DNA of 64,000 nt from Ulota crispa (lineage: Eukaryota > Streptophyta > Bryopsida > Orthotrichales > Orthotrichaceae): positions 11,100,501-11,164,500 of the forward strand of contig OY987244.1 of the NCBI GenBank assembly GCA_963920765.1, read 5' to 3'. The position numbers and the translations under genes were made by a program. Of the stretch, positions 60,390 to 64,000 are shown one piece after another. Each line of letters begins with the position of its first letter. The first letter of the stretch is position 1. The notes beneath the pieces are model-generated. The model had not been told where the DNA came from, did no database searches, and saw only the letters and a list, made by a program, of their open reading frames with translations.

Positions 60390-63300
60390 CTAAGCATTTT
60401 CCTTAACGACACCCGCAAGCTCTGGTGCACTCTTACTACCCTGCACACTTTGGTCATCGGAGCAGGCACGATGACTGAGTCGCAGCTGACCCCTTGCGTT
60501 GATCTGTACAAATCAGTTGCAGCAGTTTATGAGAAACCGAGCACATGTATTGAGTGTTCAACTACTCGGAAATGATTGTTCTAACGTTGTTAAGTATGAA
60601 AAAATAAAATCTCAACTAGGGCGAAACCATTACGTACCTCAATGAGCTTGACATCTAAGAAGTCTCCCTCGTTCACAAACTGAACATAAGAAACAATAGG
60701 TAAGAACGTAGCGGTTTCTCACACTTCATCACATGCTGTCATTGCAAGGATAACAAATAACACTAGCAACCTCCTGGTTAATCCATTTTGGAATTGTATC
60801 ATGAAATTCATGAGTGTTCAAGATTCCTGAACCCCATGTGTGCCTAGATGCCAACAGTAGCCGCTTCTGCATCTTTAGAAGTTGAAACGATTCATTTAGG
60901 AAGTTTCAAGCTACGTAGCAATAAATACGAATGAAAAAAAGAAATTATATCCCACATTATTGACTAAATGATGAGAAGGTTACTATAATTGACTATTTGC
61001 TTCTACAATGGGTTTTCTACTTTTCAATTGAGCACTTAGGAGAGGTTATGGAACTGAGTCAGGAAGAACTTACATCTTCAACCCTTGCGAGTTTCTTGCT
61101 ACTGGTCAATTCGCTAATGTGACATAGGCCCTGCGTTCACAATTGAGAATTTAGAACATTGTTTGTAGTTTGACAACAGTGAAAACAGCGTAAGAACACA
61201 AACAATGCATCTCAAAATACAAGACGCAACACCTTAGCGCAAAGCGCACGATTGTCAATAAATGCTGACCTCTTTGCCTGGAGCTATCTCTACAAAACAT
61301 CCAAAAGTGGTCACCGTCTTCACCTTACAATTCCTGCACAAAAAATATCCACGATAATAAGAAGAGCTACAGGCTTTCTAAGCACAGGAAACAACGCTCT
61401 TGTCAGGTATCCTGTCGAGAGGTATTTGTCATTAGATACCAAATCAACACAGAAAACACAACTTAATCAAAAGAATGTGCTCAAACAACAGGAATGCTTC
61501 AGAATTGAAAGGAATACAAAATATCTAGAGGTCACGCACCTATACACAGTCCCCACTGTGGGAACCAATGTCAAACCTAAAATCCTGGACCTAGCAGCTT
61601 CTATTCCTTGGAGAGATCGCCCTACAATCCTAACCTGCAATCGCCAAAATGAAGGTCAAGGTGACATTGTAGGAAAACGCGATTGAGAAGTATTTTCGGT
61701 CGGCTACTTCTCGTGAAACTGAAAACTGAGAAAAGCACGTACTTATAATAGACACAAACTCTTCAAAAGTTGGCATCAACATGTTTTAAAATGCAATCTG
61801 ATTAGGCAGGGCTCCCAAGAAAAAAGGAAGAGATACTCACAGAACCATTGTCACTAACATCCACTGACTCAACTCCAGAGGACTCAATAATGCCTCTAAT
61901 TGTCTTTCCTCCAGGTCCAACAATTACGCTTATCTTGTCAGTGTCCACCTGCTCCATCGCAAAATGTTGTTAAAAACCGGTAATTATACAAAGAAACTGG
62001 CATAATTCACATGACATTAAGGACCGAAATATTGGTGAAGTGGGAGAATTAAATTGAAGTCCAGCAACAACGTGAGCAAAATCGGGAAGCTTATCCAACA
62101 ATAAGCTGAATTGTAATCAAGAAACAACAATATTAAGACAACAATATACTTGTTTATCATAATTCTAGAGCATCAAAAGCGACCAACTTAGACAGTGAAA
62201 TAGATAGATTACCCTTAACATTATGATTCGTGGTGCATGTGTTGACACCTGCAGAGCTGGTGGAGGTGAGCTCTTATTCATTTCACCTGCAAAACAAATA
62301 TATTCCTCAGAACAGAGAGAGAGCCAAGGTTGATCGACAATATCATCCGCACACAGACAGAATTTTAATGTTCTCATGCAAAAAGATGGCAGATACACAT
62401 GCTAGATTTCATTTTACTAAAGTCAGCCACTGAAAAATGTGACCACCGAAATGCTTTTGATGCAAAATAGCAAGTCATCCTTTGGTGCTTTAAGACCTTT
62501 AAAGAAATTTTGAGAGATTACCATGATTTGCTAGAACCAGAACACCCAATCTTCATAGCATGAAAAATCTCGGAAACTCAATCCACCGCAGTGGACTAGT
62601 ATACGTTAAAGACTTATGAATAAACAGAAAAAGTTGAATGAGATCATACCAAGAATATGAAGGCGGCCAGCTTTAGCTTGTTCCAACGCCTTTCTCATTA
62701 CAGACACTGTAATGCCCTCTACCTATTCAAATGTCAAGCCAAATGTCAGAGCCTGCATCATTAACGGCATACGAACGAAGAAAACATTCAAGGCTGGTCT
62801 GAAGTACATATCAAGTTTAACCTTTTACATACCTTGATATCCATTTGAAAAGCCGTGATTCCAGTCTCATTCCCAGCAACCTGTCAGGACGCATTTGCAT
62901 CAGTAAGCATATGAATGGCAAATTAGAATACGACAATGGTTCCTTAAATCTATATGTTTGAAGACATGATAAGCATAGCATGAATAATATACTGTTTCCA
63001 ATTTCTACCAGAACTGGCGCTCTAGTGGAATATTACCAGTAAGGCAGTACCAAGAGTAGACACGATCATGAAGAAAATATAGAGATGGTGATGTTCACCT
63101 TAAAGTCCATATCACCTAAGGCATCTTCTGATCCTAGGATGTCACTCAATATGAGTGGCTCTCCATCACCTCCACAATCTCTCGTGTTCAGAATCAACCC
63201 CATGGCAATTCCAGCCACAGACGCTTTAAGTGGAACACCCGCATCAAGCATAGCCAGGCAACCCCCACAGACTGAAGCCATACTACAAGGACAAGGAGAA

Positions 63301-63891
63301 TAACGGCTGGTAAGGTCACAAAAGAGTCTCCACTGCTCTCCGACAAATACAATTGCAGCACGATCAGTGCTGCCTACAATGACAACAATGCAAGGCAGAT
63401 GTCTGTTACCTCGATGAACCGTTGCTCTCGGTAATAGAACTCTCTACCCGGATGGTGTATGGGAAACCGTCTTCGTCTGGAATAACTGGTTCCAAAGACC
63501 GCTCTGCAAGCGTTCCATGTCCTATTTCCCGCCTACTTGGTGCACCAACCCTTCTCACTTCTCCTACAGAAGATGGAGGAAATGAATACTGGAAACCACG
63601 CAGTGATGTGAGCTTTCGAGTATCTAAAAAGGTGCAAGAAATGGCAGATAAATAAATACGGTTACCAATGCCAACTTCTTTCCGATTACAGGATGATTAA
63701 GTGATCCACAATTAACTGCGATTCATGATCTAGCTAGAATTAGATTTAACGTAGCATGATCACCAGGAAAACATGAACAAGGCCCAGAAGTAACGCACTT
63801 GTAGATAAAAGCGTTTAAGATCATCTGTACTCGTGAGATTATCAACCCGCTGCCCCATGTTGTCTCCGCCCAACGTCGTCACTACCAATGC
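60390..63891 (-). CDS. PNP1: polynucleotide phosphorylase, C-terminal half, plastid-type (5' part beyond the window)
   Basis: Twelve minus-strand exons join in phase to about 376 residues: 63891-63799, 63588-63410, 63282-63099, 62880-62833, 62722-62650, 62286-62213, 61948-61841, 61634-61540, 61333-61270, 61130-61074, 60679-60638, 60503-60390 (stop TAG). The first exons are the second RNase PH core ([15 protein letters not shown], then [14 protein letters not shown] and a GDMDFK ending where Mg-binding acidic residues lie). Next come a KH domain with [15 protein letters not shown] and an S1 domain ([20 protein letters not shown], ending [10 protein letters not shown]). The enzyme degrades RNA 3'-5' with phosphate. 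Wording such as [13 protein letters not shown] resembles the chloroplast enzyme (Arabidopsis RIF10) more than the mitochondrial one; the transit peptide is outside the window. The tail after S1 is only about 27 residues, shorter than in Arabidopsis. Confidence 0.93.
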
Positions 63892-64000
63892 CTGCATAGA
63901 CCATGAAAACAGAGTTTCAGCGTTGAAACTACGAGAGGATGCCTAGAAACTGAATGTTTAGTTGAACGATCAACAGCAGCAGAAGCCATGGAATACTGTG
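63892..64000 (-). other. PNPase intron at the window edge
   Basis: The sequence upstream of the acceptor TATGCAG at the 63891 exon shows no coding match to the expected preceding PNPase segment, so it is taken as intron, cut by the window end. Confidence 0.6.

Noticed and set aside
1..64000. tRNA, rRNA or CRISPR arrays
   Set aside because: None was recognised by eye. The only regularly spaced direct repeats are the minisatellites at 19.6, 46.1 and 54.6 kb, which lack repeat-spacer structure.

Overview
The window is nuclear DNA of a land plant or close streptophyte relative. It is AT-rich, its genes have many short exons with GT-AG introns, and it carries a PRL1-type spliceosomal WD40 gene, a SWC5/BCNT gene, a plastid-type polynucleotide phosphorylase and a Ty1/copia element. 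The species cannot be named from sequence alone. A piggyBac element, uncommon in flowering plants, mildly suggests a non-flowering lineage (inference).

Left third (about 2.5-23.7 kb, minus strand): one long gene is scattered as small exons over about 19 kb. Sixteen exons can be joined in phase into an N-terminal 521 residues of a coiled-coil protein that I cannot name. Its 3' end was not found and may lie beyond the left edge. Its introns are full of small transposons: TTAA-flanked piggyBac-like elements, TA-flanked MITEs, a foldback element and other terminal-inverted-repeat elements. A GC-richer block at 23.1-23.7 kb may be its leader and promoter.

Middle (24-37 kb): this is a transposon-dominated interval. 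Its centrepiece is a 7.8 kb piggyBac element (27975-35740) with near-perfect 15 bp ends, TTAA/TTTA flanks and subterminal hairpins. It holds a decayed minus-strand transposase with the DDE aspartates and a C-terminal Cys-rich finger, plus a second decayed minus-strand reading frame of unknown function. Most of the in-frame stops in both are TAG. Smaller piggyBac-type relatives lie on both sides and elsewhere in the window.

Genes at 37.5-46.5 kb: an apparently intact PRL1 homologue (16 exons, 494 residues, minus) and a SWC5/BCNT homologue (4 exons, 279 residues, plus) are divergent, with 396 bp between their start codons. Each carries a ~300 bp hAT-type MITE in an intron, in opposite orientations. 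A 932 bp piggyBac-type MITE lies 7 bp after the SWC5 stop codon.

Right third: a decayed Ty1/copia element (47.75-52 kb) keeps a 5' LTR, and no 3' LTR was seen. It is followed by AT-rich DNA with few features: an 8 bp minisatellite at 54.6 kb and a kinase-like relic at 58 kb. The 3' half of a polynucleotide phosphorylase gene (60.39-63.89 kb, minus) then runs off the right edge.

PRL1 (NineTeen-Complex associated), SWC5 (SWR1 chromatin remodelling) and PNPase (plastid RNA processing) are housekeeping genes with no evident joint pathway. The unusual content is the transposon community, the piggyBac element with its accessory frame, and the unannotated coiled-coil gene.
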